Under the pieces are notes generated by a model that worked only from the letters and a program-made list of their open reading frames with translations, had not been told where the DNA came from and searched no databases. The translations under genes were made by a program, and so were the position numbers. From Streptomyces lanatus (GTDB taxonomy: Bacteria; Actinomycetota; Actinomycetes; Streptomycetales; Streptomycetaceae): DNA of 64,000 bases. Shown in pieces: positions 51,056 through 58,935 of the stretch; position 1 is the stretch's first letter; each line of letters opens with the position of its first letter. The stretch covers positions 367,901 to 431,900 of the forward strand of contig NZ_BNBM01000007.1 of assembly GCF_014655715.1 (NCBI RefSeq). The letters are read 5' to 3'.

Positions 51056-52413
51056 GCAAGCGAAGGAGAGTCACACCGGCCCGGCCCGGGAGAGTGAGTG
51101 CGGCGGGCGTCGCCCTGATGCTGGGCGGCGCGGGCGTTCTGCTCGGCGTGTCCGCCGGTACCGCCCAGGCGGCCGAGGTGGCGTACGCGACCGAGTGCAT
51201 CCCGCCGCCCATCTCCGGGCTGCCGCCGGTCCAGGGCACCACGAAGGTGGAGATCACCGCGCCCGCCGAGGCGAAGGTCGGCGACGAGGTGGAGATCGTC
51301 TGGAAGTTCGTCCAGGGGGCGTCCAAGAACCCGGACATCCTCGACCTGGAGGCGAACACGGTCCAGCCGACCGGCACCCTGAAGGCGGCCGGCGCGCAGA
51401 CGACGGACATCGCCATGCAGGGGCCCCGGGAGAACCCGCCGATCCCCAAGAACACCGACATGAAGCTGTCCGACATGAAGGGCAAGCTCAAGCTGACGGC
51501 ACCGGGCGAGGTGACGCTGACGCCGGACGCGTACAACATCAACGTCAACAAGCCGATCTCCACGGATACGAAGTGCGCGCCGAAGGAGACGGTGCAGAAG
51601 GCGGCGACGATCAAGGTGACGGAGGGGGGAGGGCAGCCGACGGACGACCCTACGGATGACCCGACGGGCGATCCCACCGATGACCCGACCGGATCGCCGG
51701 AACCGGACCCGACGCCGACTGAGAGCGAGACGGGCGGCGGCACCAGCACCGGTGGCGATGACGGCGGCGGCCAGACCGACTTCACCGGCAAGGAGGTCCA
51801 GGTCCCCTACAAGTGCAAGACGCCCATCGGCGACAAGGACGCCACCTCGCCGGTCCAGATCGACGCCAAGAAGAACGGCGGGAGCTTCGACCTGACCGTC
51901 CAGTTCAAGAAGTCGGTGATGGACAGTCCCGCCGACATCCCCAAGGACTCCGTCAAGCCGTCGATGGAGGTCGTCCTGGGCGGCGCCGACAAGGGCACGG
52001 TCCATGTCGAGGGCCCGACCAACTCCGAGGACATCAAGTCGGGCGACCCGATAGAGATCCCCGACCTCACCGGCACCTACAAGCCGGGCGCGAGCGGCGA
52101 GTCGACCCTCTCCCCGGGCGTGCTCACGGTGAAGGCCCTGGGCACGACGACGACCTGCACCCCGACCAAGACCGAGGTCTCCCTCACCCTGGACACGAGC
52201 GAGCAGCCCGGCGGAGCCTCCGGCGGCGGCTCGACCGGCGGTTCGGGCGGTTCGGCGGGAGGCTCCGCCGGCGGCTCGTCGACGGACGGCGGCCTGGCGG
52301 CGACGGGCGCGGAGGACCACGGGTCGCTGAAGGCGCTGGGTCTGGTGGCGGGGACGGCCCTGCTGCTGGGGGGAGCGGTGTTCACGTTCATGCCGAGGCG
52401 CAGGACGCGCTGA
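51052..52413 (+). CDS. Two-domain cell-wall-anchored surface protein with LAATG sorting signal
   Basis: This is a 453-residue surface protein. Its signal peptide (AGVALMLGGAGVLLGVSAGTAQA) precedes domain 1 (about 42-185), a Asp/Pro/Thr repeat linker (TDDPTGDPTDDPTG), and domain 2 (about 245-385). Domain 2 starts YKCKTPIGDKDATSPVQID and is plainly homologous to the domain of the first gene in this set. A Gly/Ser linker leads to the sorting signal LAATG, a helix (LGLVAGTALLLGGAVFTF) and PRRRTR. LAxTG is the class E sortase motif of Streptomyces. The start is a GTG overlapping the preceding stop (GTGA). Confidence 0.85.
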   Translation: MSKRRRVTPARPGRVSAAGVALMLGGAGVLLGVSAGTAQAAEVAYATECIPPPISGLPPVQGTTKVEITAPAEAKVGDEVEIVWKFVQGASKNPDILDLEANTVQPTGTLKAAGAQTTDIAMQGPRENPPIPKNTDMKLSDMKGKLKLTAPGEVTLTPDAYNINVNKPISTDTKCAPKETVQKAATIKVTEGGGQPTDDPTDDPTGDPTDDPTGSPEPDPTPTESETGGGTSTGGDDGGGQTDFTGKEVQVPYKCKTPIGDKDATSPVQIDAKKNGGSFDLTVQFKKSVMDSPADIPKDSVKPSMEVVLGGADKGTVHVEGPTNSEDIKSGDPIEIPDLTGTYKPGASGESTLSPGVLTVKALGTTTTCTPTKTEVSLTLDTSEQPGGASGGGSTGGSGGSAGGSAGGSSTDGGLAATGAEDHGSLKALGLVAGTALLLGGAVFTFMPRRRTR

Positions 52414-52479
52414 TTCCCTCAGGGGTGCGGGGCGTATCGATGTGCGGCTCCGCCGCGCGGGCGCACGGCGGCAGAACCA

Positions 52480-52517
52480 ACGGGGCCGTCACACCTACGT
52501 AGGTGTGACGGCCCCGT
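52480..52517. terminator. Perfect 38-bp palindrome between convergent genes
   Basis: The two halves, centred at 52498/52499, are exact complements with no spacer (inner part CACACCTAC/GTAGGTGTG). As RNA it makes a very stable hairpin for both directions. Confidence 0.8.
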
Positions 52518-52534
52518 ACGGCTCAAGCAGCGCG

Positions 52535-54031
52535 CTAGCGCACGTCGCCCATGAGCTCCTTGACCCGCTTGCGGTACATCCACACCGCCACACCGGCGAC
52601 GACGGCGAGCGTCGCCTCCAGGGCCACGATGTTGGTCTTGTTCAGGTCGACACCGGCGATGGAGAGCAGACCGGTCGTGGCGTCACCGGCGGTGACGGCC
52701 AGGAACCAGACGCCCATCATCTGCGAGGCGTACTTCGCGGGCGCCATCTTCGTCGTCACCGACAGACCCACCGGGGACAGCAGCAGCTCGCCCACGGTCT
52801 GGACGAAGTAGATCGCCACCAGCCACATCGCGGCCGCCTTGTGACCGCCCTCGGCGATCGACAGCGGGGCCAGGAAGAGGAAGAAGGACGCGCCGACCAG
52901 GACCAGACCCGAGCCGAACTTCACGATCGTGCTCGGCTCCTTGCCACGCCGGTTCAGCGCCAGCCAGAACCAGGCGAAGACCGGGGCCAGCGCCATGATC
53001 AGGACCGGGTTGACCGACTGGTACCAGGAGACCGGGAACTCCCAGCCGAGGACGCTGTTCTCGGCGGAGCCGTCGGCGAAGATCGACAGGGTCGAGCCGC
53101 CCTGGTCGTAGATCATCCAGAACACGGCCGCGGCCACGAAGAACCAGATGTACGCGGACATCTTCGACTGCTCGCCGCGGTCCAGGTCCTTGTCGCGCTT
53201 GATGCGGACCAGGACCATCGTCGGGATGATCACGCCGAGCAGGGTCAGCGGGACCAGGACCCAGTTCAGGGTGTAGTTGCCGGAGACGCCGACGATCGCG
53301 TAGAAGACGACCGCGATACCGGCCCAGATCGCCGCCTTGCGCAGGGTCGAGGACTTCTCCTCGGCGGACAGCGGTGTCGGGACGACGCTGGAGCGCTCCG
53401 CCAGGTGGCGCGAGCCGATCAGGAACTGGACCAGACCCAGCGCCATGCCGAGCGCGGCGAGCGCGAAGCCCAGGTGCCAGTTGACGTTCTCACCGATGGT
53501 GCCGATGATCAGCGGCGCGGCGAAGGCACCGAGGTTGATGCCCATGTAGAAGACGGTGAAGCCACCGTCGCGGCGCGGGTCGGACGGGCCGTCGTAGAGG
53601 TGGCCGACCATCGTGGAGATGTTGGCCTTCAGCAGACCCGAACCGATCGCGACCAGGCCGAGGCCGGCGTAGAACGTGCCGGAGGACGGCAGGGCCAGCG
53701 TGAGGTGGCCGAGCATGATGACGCCGCCGGCCACGGCGACGGTCTTGCGCGGGCCCCAGACCCGGTCGCCGAACCAGCCGCCGGGCATGGCGAGCAGGTA
53801 CACCATCGACACGTAGACCGAGTAGATCGCGGTCGCCGTCGCCACGTTGAGGTGCAGGCCGCCCGGAGCGACCAGGTACAGCGGGAGCAGTGCCCTCATG
53901 CCGTAGTAGGAGAAACGCTCCCACATCTCGGTCATGAAGAGAGTGGCCAGTCCGCGGGGGTGGCCGAAGAAGGTCTTCTCGGAGCCGGGGGTGCCCGGGC
54001 GGGCCGAGTCCTTCGTCAGGCTGGACGCCAT
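52535..54031 (-). CDS. POT/PTR-family proton-dependent oligopeptide transporter
   Basis: This is a 498-residue transporter with 12 or more helices. The family signatures are EMWERFSYYGMRALLPLYL (ExxERFxYYG), GGWFGDRVWGPRKTV, the second signature FTVFYMGINLGAFAAPL, and VFWMIYDQGGSTLS. It imports di- and tripeptides with protons. ATG 54031 has AAGGA nine bases before it. Upstream there is a roughly 500-bp region with several structured elements and a terminator-like hairpin, so expression could be controlled by attenuation. Confidence 0.94.
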   Translation of the reverse strand: MASSLTKDSARPGTPGSEKTFFGHPRGLATLFMTEMWERFSYYGMRALLPLYLVAPGGLHLNVATATAIYSVYVSMVYLLAMPGGWFGDRVWGPRKTVAVAGGVIMLGHLTLALPSSGTFYAGLGLVAIGSGLLKANISTMVGHLYDGPSDPRRDGGFTVFYMGINLGAFAAPLIIGTIGENVNWHLGFALAALGMALGLVQFLIGSRHLAERSSVVPTPLSAEEKSSTLRKAAIWAGIAVVFYAIVGVSGNYTLNWVLVPLTLLGVIIPTMVLVRIKRDKDLDRGEQSKMSAYIWFFVAAAVFWMIYDQGGSTLSIFADGSAENSVLGWEFPVSWYQSVNPVLIMALAPVFAWFWLALNRRGKEPSTIVKFGSGLVLVGASFFLFLAPLSIAEGGHKAAAMWLVAIYFVQTVGELLLSPVGLSVTTKMAPAKYASQMMGVWFLAVTAGDATTGLLSIAGVDLNKTNIVALEATLAVVAGVAVWMYRKRVKELMGDVR

Positions 54032-54226
54032 GGTCGATCCTTGCTGGTCGGGACGCGCACCGACGTAGAAACGTGCACGCGCCCGGTGGGGGGCGGCCGG
54101 CACCGGCGGACACGGCCGTCCACCCCACGCCCAGGGGCAGTCCGCTCCGGATCACGGAGGGGATGACGGCGACCGTCGGGATCCACGCCCCCGCCTTCGG
54201 GGGCCCGGCCACAGGTCATTCCAGTC

Positions 54227-54248
54227 GGGACCGGTGAGCACCGGTCCC
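54227..54248 (-). repeat. Hairpin in the transporter leader
   Basis: GGGACCGG and CCGGTCCC pair around a short loop, directly after the terminator-like hairpin. It could be the alternative partner in a two-state leader. Confidence 0.4.
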
Positions 54249-54257
54249 GCACACAAA

Positions 54258-54408
54258 AGAGACCCTCAGCGTCAAGTGCGCCGAAGGTCCCTGCAGTGCT
54301 ACAGGCGTAGATTCACCATACGTCAGGACACTGCCGGATATGGAAGGACTTGAGACACGGATCACAGGTGTCGAGGGAACCGCGAACGCCCTTTCCATGG
54401 TCCTTCCA
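54258..54408 (-). ncRNA. Structured leader or small RNA with intrinsic terminator (peptide transporter upstream)
   Basis: On the minus strand TGGAAGGAC and GTCCTTCCA (54408-54400 with 54349-54341) close a three-way junction containing GACAC/GTGTC and AGGG/CCCT hairpins. Next, GCAGTG/CACTGC (54337-54332 with 54298-54293) encloses CTAC/GTAG. It ends with a 14-bp hairpin (54292-54279 with 54271-54258, three G-U pairs) followed by TTTT. The order domain-domain-terminator, 227 bp before the transporter start, is that of a riboswitch or an attenuator; I do not know the family. A GGAAGGACC-ATG at 54398 could open a 60-codon frame across it. Confidence 0.5.
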
Positions 54409-54523
54409 GGATCGCACCTCGCAGGCATAGGTCTGTACCACGCGGGTCGAAGGTAAGAGACACGCCGGGAAACGGTGAGAATCCCGGCGGGCGATCACCC
54501 TCCAGCTCTTGTCATGGGCGGAC

Positions 54524-54529
54524 TACCAT
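54524..54529 (+). promoter_or_regulatory. Putative -10 box of a leaderless response-regulator transcript
   Basis: TACCAT ends six bases before ATG 54536. There is no Shine-Dalgarno sequence. Confidence 0.4.
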
Positions 54530-54535
54530 CACTCC

Positions 54536-55213
54536 ATGACCCGAGTACTGCTCGCCGAGGACGACGCGTCCATTTCGGAGCCGCTGGCCCGCGCACTGCG
54601 CCGGGAAGGGTACGAGGTCGAGGTGCGGGAGGACGGCCCCACCGCGCTCGACGCTGGAATGCAGGGCGGTATCGATCTGGTCGTACTGGACCTCGGCCTG
54701 CCCGGCATGGACGGTCTGGAGGTGGCCCGGCGACTGCGTGCCGAGGGCCACACCGTGCCGGTCCTCATCCTGACCGCGCGCGCCGACGAGGTGGACACCG
54801 TCGTGGGCCTGGACGCCGGTGCCGACGACTACGTCACCAAGCCGTTCCGGCTCGCCGAGCTGCTCGCCCGGGTCCGGGCCCTGCTGCGGCGCGGCGCGGC
54901 CGAGCCCCAGCAGCCGCCGGCCACCCATGGCGTACGGATCGACGTCGAGTCGCACCGGGCATGGATGGGCGACGAGGAACTCCAGCTCACGGCCAAGGAG
55001 TTCGACCTGCTGCGGGTGCTGGTGCGCGACGCCGGCCGGGTGGTGACCCGGGACCAGCTGATGCGCGAGGTCTGGGACACGACCTGGTGGTCCTCCACCA
55101 AGACGCTCGACATGCACATCTCCTGGCTGCGCAAGAAGCTCGGCGACGACGCGGCCAACCCCCGCTACATCGCGACGGTGCGCGGCGTGGGCTTCCGTTT
55201 CGAGAAGAGCTGA
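54536..55213 (+). CDS. OmpR-family response regulator
   Basis: This 225-residue regulator has the receiver domain VLLAEDDASISEPLARALRR with the acidic pair, phospho-acceptor Asp in VLDLGLPGMDG, Thr in LILTARA and Lys in DYVTKPF. The C-terminal winged helix (LTAKEFDLLRVLVRDAGRVVTRDQLMREVWD to YIATVRGVGFRFEKS) is of the OmpR/PhoB type. ATG 54536 seems leaderless. The gene is followed after 49 bp by its sensor kinase and is divergent from the peptide transporter, which could be a target. Confidence 0.95.
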   Translation: MTRVLLAEDDASISEPLARALRREGYEVEVREDGPTALDAGMQGGIDLVVLDLGLPGMDGLEVARRLRAEGHTVPVLILTARADEVDTVVGLDAGADDYVTKPFRLAELLARVRALLRRGAAEPQQPPATHGVRIDVESHRAWMGDEELQLTAKEFDLLRVLVRDAGRVVTRDQLMREVWDTTWWSSTKTLDMHISWLRKKLGDDAANPRYIATVRGVGFRFEKS

Positions 55214-55262
55214 GCCGACGGGCCGAGTCCCGGAATCCAGCCGTACAGGTAAGTAGCAGGGC

Positions 55263-56534
55263 ATGCGCCGTCGACTGATCCAGTCCACCCTCGCCGTCGT
55301 TCTCGTCGTGATCGCCGTCTTCGGTGTGTCGCTGGTCATCGTCGAGACCCGGACCATCACCAGCACCGCGCAGGAGCGGGTGGACACCGAGGCGGTCCGG
55401 CTCGCCAGCATCGTGGACAGCCGGCTGCTCGGCGACGAGACCGTGGACGCCAAGGTGCTGCAGGATCAGATCCAGGGCGACCGCTACGCCGAGATCCGGA
55501 TCCCGCAGAAGCCGGTGATCGAGGTCGGCACCAAGCCGACCGGCGATGTCATCAGCGCCACGGAGACCGGCGAGGAGGGCGAGACGGTCACCGTGCAGGA
55601 GCCGCGCTCCTCGGTGACCCGCGAGGTCGGCCGTACGCTGCTGATCATCGGGGCCGTGGCCCTGCTCGCGGTGATCGCGGCCGTGCTGCTCGCGGTACGC
55701 CAGGCGAACCGTCTCGCCTCCCCGCTCACCGACCTCGCGGAGACGGCGGAACGCCTCGGCTCGGGCGACCCCCGCCCCCGCCACAAGCGGTACGGCGTCC
55801 ATGAGCTGGACCGGGTCGCGGATGTGCTGGACTCGTCGGCGGAGCGCATCGGGCGCATGCTCACGGCGGAGCGCCGGCTGGCCGCCGACGCCTCCCACCA
55901 GCTCCGCACCCCGCTCACCGCGCTCTCCATGCGCCTGGAGGAGATCACCCTCACCGACGATCTCGACACGGTGAAGGAAGAGGCGACCATCGCGCTGACC
56001 CAGGTGGAACGCCTCACCGACGTCGTCGAGCGCCTCCTGACCAACTCCCGTGACCCCCGTACCGGCTCCGCCGTCACCTTCGACCTCGACGAGGTCATCC
56101 AGCAGCAGCTGGCGGAGTGGCGCCCGGCGTACCGCAGCGCGGGCCGCGCGATCGTGAGCTCGGGCAAGCGCCACCTCCAGGCGGTGGGCACCCCGGGCGC
56201 GGTGGCGCAGGTCCTGGCGGCGCTGATCGAGAACTCCCTGATGCACGGCGGCGGCACCGTCGCCCTGCGCACCCGGGTCACCGGCAACCAGGCCGTGATC
56301 GAGGTCACCGACGAGGGTCCCGGCATCCCGGCCGATCTGGGCGCCCGTATCTTCGAGCGCGCGATCAGCGGCCGTAACTCCACGGGCATCGGTCTGGCGG
56401 TGGCCCGCGATCTGGCGGAGGCGGACGGCGGCCGGCTGGAGATGCTCCAGACGAAGCCCCCGGTCATCGCGCTGTTCCTGTCCCGGACCCAGCCGCCGAA
56501 GAAGGCGCAGGAGTCGGGGCCGACGGTCAGATAG
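55263..56534 (+). CDS. Sensor histidine kinase
   Basis: This is a 423-residue membrane kinase. Helix 1 is LAVVLVVIAVFGVSLVIV, the extracytoplasmic sensor covers about residues 30-120, and helix 2 is TLLIIGAVALLAVIAAVLLAV. A HAMP-like linker leads to the H box DASHQLRTPLTALSMRL, the N box LIENSLMHGGG, the G1 box VTDEGPGIP, and the G2 box NSTGIGLAVARDLAEADGG. It forms a two-component pair with the gene just upstream. The signal is unknown; the sensor part is short and charged. Confidence 0.94.
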   Translation: MRRRLIQSTLAVVLVVIAVFGVSLVIVETRTITSTAQERVDTEAVRLASIVDSRLLGDETVDAKVLQDQIQGDRYAEIRIPQKPVIEVGTKPTGDVISATETGEEGETVTVQEPRSSVTREVGRTLLIIGAVALLAVIAAVLLAVRQANRLASPLTDLAETAERLGSGDPRPRHKRYGVHELDRVADVLDSSAERIGRMLTAERRLAADASHQLRTPLTALSMRLEEITLTDDLDTVKEEATIALTQVERLTDVVERLLTNSRDPRTGSAVTFDLDEVIQQQLAEWRPAYRSAGRAIVSSGKRHLQAVGTPGAVAQVLAALIENSLMHGGGTVALRTRVTGNQAVIEVTDEGPGIPADLGARIFERAISGRNSTGIGLAVARDLAEADGGRLEMLQTKPPVIALFLSRTQPPKKAQESGPTVR

Positions 56535-56542
56535 CGGCCCGC

Positions 56543-57103
56543 TCAGCTCACGCGCTGGCCGACCCGGCGCTCCTGCGCCGCGGGCTCGCGCGGGGACTCC
56601 AGGAACGATTCGGCGGTCGGCGCCGGCTCCTCCACGGGGAGCGCGCGGAACACCCAGGTGCGGTACGACCAGAACCGGAACAGCGTCGCGATGCCGATGC
56701 CGAGGAACTTGAAGATGTTGCTCTGCAGCGGGCTGTCCCAGCCGAAGCCGTAGGTCGCCGCGTACAGCACGCCGTTCTCGATCACCAGGCCGACCGCGCT
56801 GAACAGCAGGAACAGGGTCAGTTCCTTGGTGCGGCGGCTCTTGTCGCGGTCGCGGTAGGTGAAGTACCGGAAGCCGATGTAGTTGAAGATGATCGCGACG
56901 ACGGTGGCGATGACGCTCGCCCGCACCACCTGGAGGTCGGTGACATGCCGCACCAGGTTGAACACGAGGAGGTTGACGAGCAGCCCGGCTCCGCCCACCG
57001 CACCGAACTTCGCGACCTCACGAACCAGCCGGTCAAGGCGCTGCCGTACGGATTTCCCGGACACCGGAGGCGACGATTGAAGCCCCGAGGAACCACGTCC
57101 CAT
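56543..57103 (-). CDS. GtrA family membrane protein
   Basis: This 186-residue protein has four membrane helices, beginning VAKFGAVGGAGLLVNLLVFNLV and continuing ASVIATVVAIIFNYIGFRYF, LTLFLLFSAVGLVIENGVLYA and FKFLGIGIATLFRFWSYRTWVF. The FNYxxxRxxTF-type motif is the GtrA signature. GtrA proteins flip lipid-linked sugars or assist cell-wall polysaccharide assembly. It is convergent with the kinase gene (eight-base gap) and divergent from purK. N- and C-terminal tails are cytoplasmic. Confidence 0.92.
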   Translation of the reverse strand: MGRGSSGLQSSPPVSGKSVRQRLDRLVREVAKFGAVGGAGLLVNLLVFNLVRHVTDLQVVRASVIATVVAIIFNYIGFRYFTYRDRDKSRRTKELTLFLLFSAVGLVIENGVLYAATYGFGWDSPLQSNIFKFLGIGIATLFRFWSYRTWVFRALPVEEPAPTAESFLESPREPAAQERRVGQRVS

Positions 57104-57255
57104 GGTCGTGAAGGCTCCTGTCGGTCGATATGTCGGTCGGTTTCGTCAACTCAGCCATGCTAACCACCCCCCTTCTCGATTGCCTGTGTGTGAGGTCATA
57201 CAGCCGGGAAGAGGCCCGGAAAAGTCCGGTAAGAGGGTCGCCCCGGAGCGGCCGA

Positions 57256-57261
57256 TACCCT
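57256..57261 (+). promoter_or_regulatory. Putative -10 box of a leaderless purK transcript
   Basis: TACCCT ends six bases before the GTG start of purK. Confidence 0.4.
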
Positions 57262-57267
57262 AGGGGC

Positions 57268-58407
57268 GTGACGTTCCCGGTAGTCGGCATGGTCGGCGGA
57301 GGCCAGCTCGCTCGTATGACACACGAGTCAGGCATTCCGCTCGGCATCAGGTTCAAGCTCCTCAGTGACACCCCGCAGGATTCCGCGGCGCAGGTCGTCA
57401 GCGATGTCGTCATCGGCGACTACCGCGACCTCGACACGCTGCGCGAGTTCGCCCGCGGGTGCGATGTGATCACCTTCGATCACGAACATGTACCCACCGA
57501 GCACCTCAGGGCCCTGGAGGCGGACGGTATCCCCGTCCGCCCCGGCCCCGACGCGCTCGTGCACGCCCAGGACAAGGGCGTGATGCGCGCGAGGCTCGAC
57601 GCGATCGGCGTGCCGTGCCCCAGGCATCGCATCGTGACGGACCCCGGTGACGTGGCGGCCTTCGCGGCGGAGGGCGACGGCTTCCCGGTCGTCCTCAAGA
57701 CGGTCCGCGGCGGCTACGACGGCAAGGGGGTCTGGGTCGTCGACTCCGCCGAGGAGGCCGCCGACCCGTTCCGCGCCGGCGTCCCGGTCCTCGCCGAGGA
57801 GAAGGTCGACTACATACGCGAGCTCGCCGCCAACGTCGTACGGTCGCCGCACGGCCAGGCCGTCGCCTACCCGGTCGTCGAGTCCCAGCAGGTGAACGGC
57901 GTCTGCGACACCGTCATCGCGCCGGCCCCCGACCTCGACGAGGCCCTCGCCCTGCGGGCCGAGGAGATGGCGCTGCGGATCGCCAAGGAACTGGACGTCG
58001 TCGGCCACCTCGCCGTCGAGCTGTTCCAGACCCGCGACGGCCGCATCCTCGTCAACGAGCTCGCGATGCGCCCCCACAACTCGGGCCACTGGACCCAGGA
58101 CGGCGCGATCACCTCGCAGTTCGCCAACCACGTCCGCGCCGTCCTCGACCTGCCGCTCGGCGACCCGCGCCCGCGCGCGAAGTGGACGGTCATGGTCAAC
58201 GTCCTCGGCGGCGACTACCCCGACATGTACTCCGCGTATCTGCACTGCATGGCCCGCGACCCGCAGTTGAAGATCCACATGTACGGCAAGGACGTGAAGC
58301 CCGGCCGCAAGGTCGGCCACGTCAACACCTACGGCGACGACCTCGACGACGTGCTGGAGCGCGCCCGTCACGCTGCCGGCTATCTGAGAGGCACGATCAC
58401 CGAATGA
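57268..58407 (+). CDS. purK: 5-(Carboxyamino)imidazole ribonucleotide synthase
   Basis: This 379-residue ATP-grasp enzyme carboxylates aminoimidazole ribonucleotide with bicarbonate in purine synthesis. It begins VVGMVGGGQLARMTHESG, has TFDHEHVPTEHLRALE, the ATP-grasp VVLKTVRGGYDGKGVWVV, VELFQTRDGRILVNELAMRPHNSGHWT, and a C-terminal GGDYPDMYSAYL. The GTG at 57268 is chosen for homology at the N terminus and because a -10 box is six bases upstream. Its stop overlaps the purE start (ATGA). Confidence 0.96.
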   Translation: MTFPVVGMVGGGQLARMTHESGIPLGIRFKLLSDTPQDSAAQVVSDVVIGDYRDLDTLREFARGCDVITFDHEHVPTEHLRALEADGIPVRPGPDALVHAQDKGVMRARLDAIGVPCPRHRIVTDPGDVAAFAAEGDGFPVVLKTVRGGYDGKGVWVVDSAEEAADPFRAGVPVLAEEKVDYIRELAANVVRSPHGQAVAYPVVESQQVNGVCDTVIAPAPDLDEALALRAEEMALRIAKELDVVGHLAVELFQTRDGRILVNELAMRPHNSGHWTQDGAITSQFANHVRAVLDLPLGDPRPRAKWTVMVNVLGGDYPDMYSAYLHCMARDPQLKIHMYGKDVKPGRKVGHVNTYGDDLDDVLERARHAAGYLRGTITE

Positions 58408-58931
58408 GCCCTGTTGTTGGCATCGTCATGGGGTCGGACTCCGACTGGCCCGTCATGGAGGCCGCCGCCCAGGCCCTCGACGAGTTCGAGATCGAGTACG
58501 AGGTCGACGTCGTCTCCGCGCACCGCATGCCGCGCGAGATGGTCACGTACGGCGAGCAGGCGGCCGAGCGAGGGCTCAAGGTGATCATCGCGGGGGCCGG
58601 GGGAGCCGCTCACCTGCCCGGCATGCTCGCCTCCGTCACCCCGCTCCCGGTGATCGGCGTGCCCGTCCCGCTGAAGTACCTCGACGGCATGGACTCCCTG
58701 CTCTCCATCGTGCAGATGCCGGCCGGCGTCCCGGTCGCCACGGTCTCGGTCGCCGGTGCGCGCAACGCCGGGCTGCTCGCCGCCCGTATCCTCGCCGCCC
58801 ATGACGAGGACCTGCTCCAGCGGATGGGCGAGTTCCAGCAGGACCTGAACGACCAGGCCAGCGAGAAGGGCAAGCGCCTGCGCGCCAAGGTCGAGGGATC
58901 GGGCGCCTTCGGCTTCGGCTCGGGGAAGTGA
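58404..58931 (+). CDS. purE: N5-carboxyaminoimidazole ribonucleotide mutase
   Basis: This 175-residue enzyme carries out the rearrangement after PurK. Motifs: VVGIVMGSDSDWPVMEAA, VVSAHRMPREMVTYGEQA, IIAGAGGAAHLPGMLAS, IGVPVPLKYLDGMDSLLSIVQMPAGVPVATV, and AGLLAARILA. The active-site Ser, His and Gly residues of class I PurE are in place. Translational coupling with purK through ATGA fits equal synthesis of the two proteins. Confidence 0.96.
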   Translation: MSPVVGIVMGSDSDWPVMEAAAQALDEFEIEYEVDVVSAHRMPREMVTYGEQAAERGLKVIIAGAGGAAHLPGMLASVTPLPVIGVPVPLKYLDGMDSLLSIVQMPAGVPVATVSVAGARNAGLLAARILAAHDEDLLQRMGEFQQDLNDQASEKGKRLRAKVEGSGAFGFGSGK

Positions 58932-58935
58932 CGCG

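Noticed and set aside
54227..54300. T-box or cobalamin riboswitch in the transporter leader
   Set aside because: The T-box core and the B12-box consensus are not present.
54216..54398. A 60-codon minus-strand gene in the peptide transporter leader
   Set aside because: It has a good ribosome site but runs through the stems and terminator-like hairpin and has no recognisable domain; kept only as part of the leader finding.
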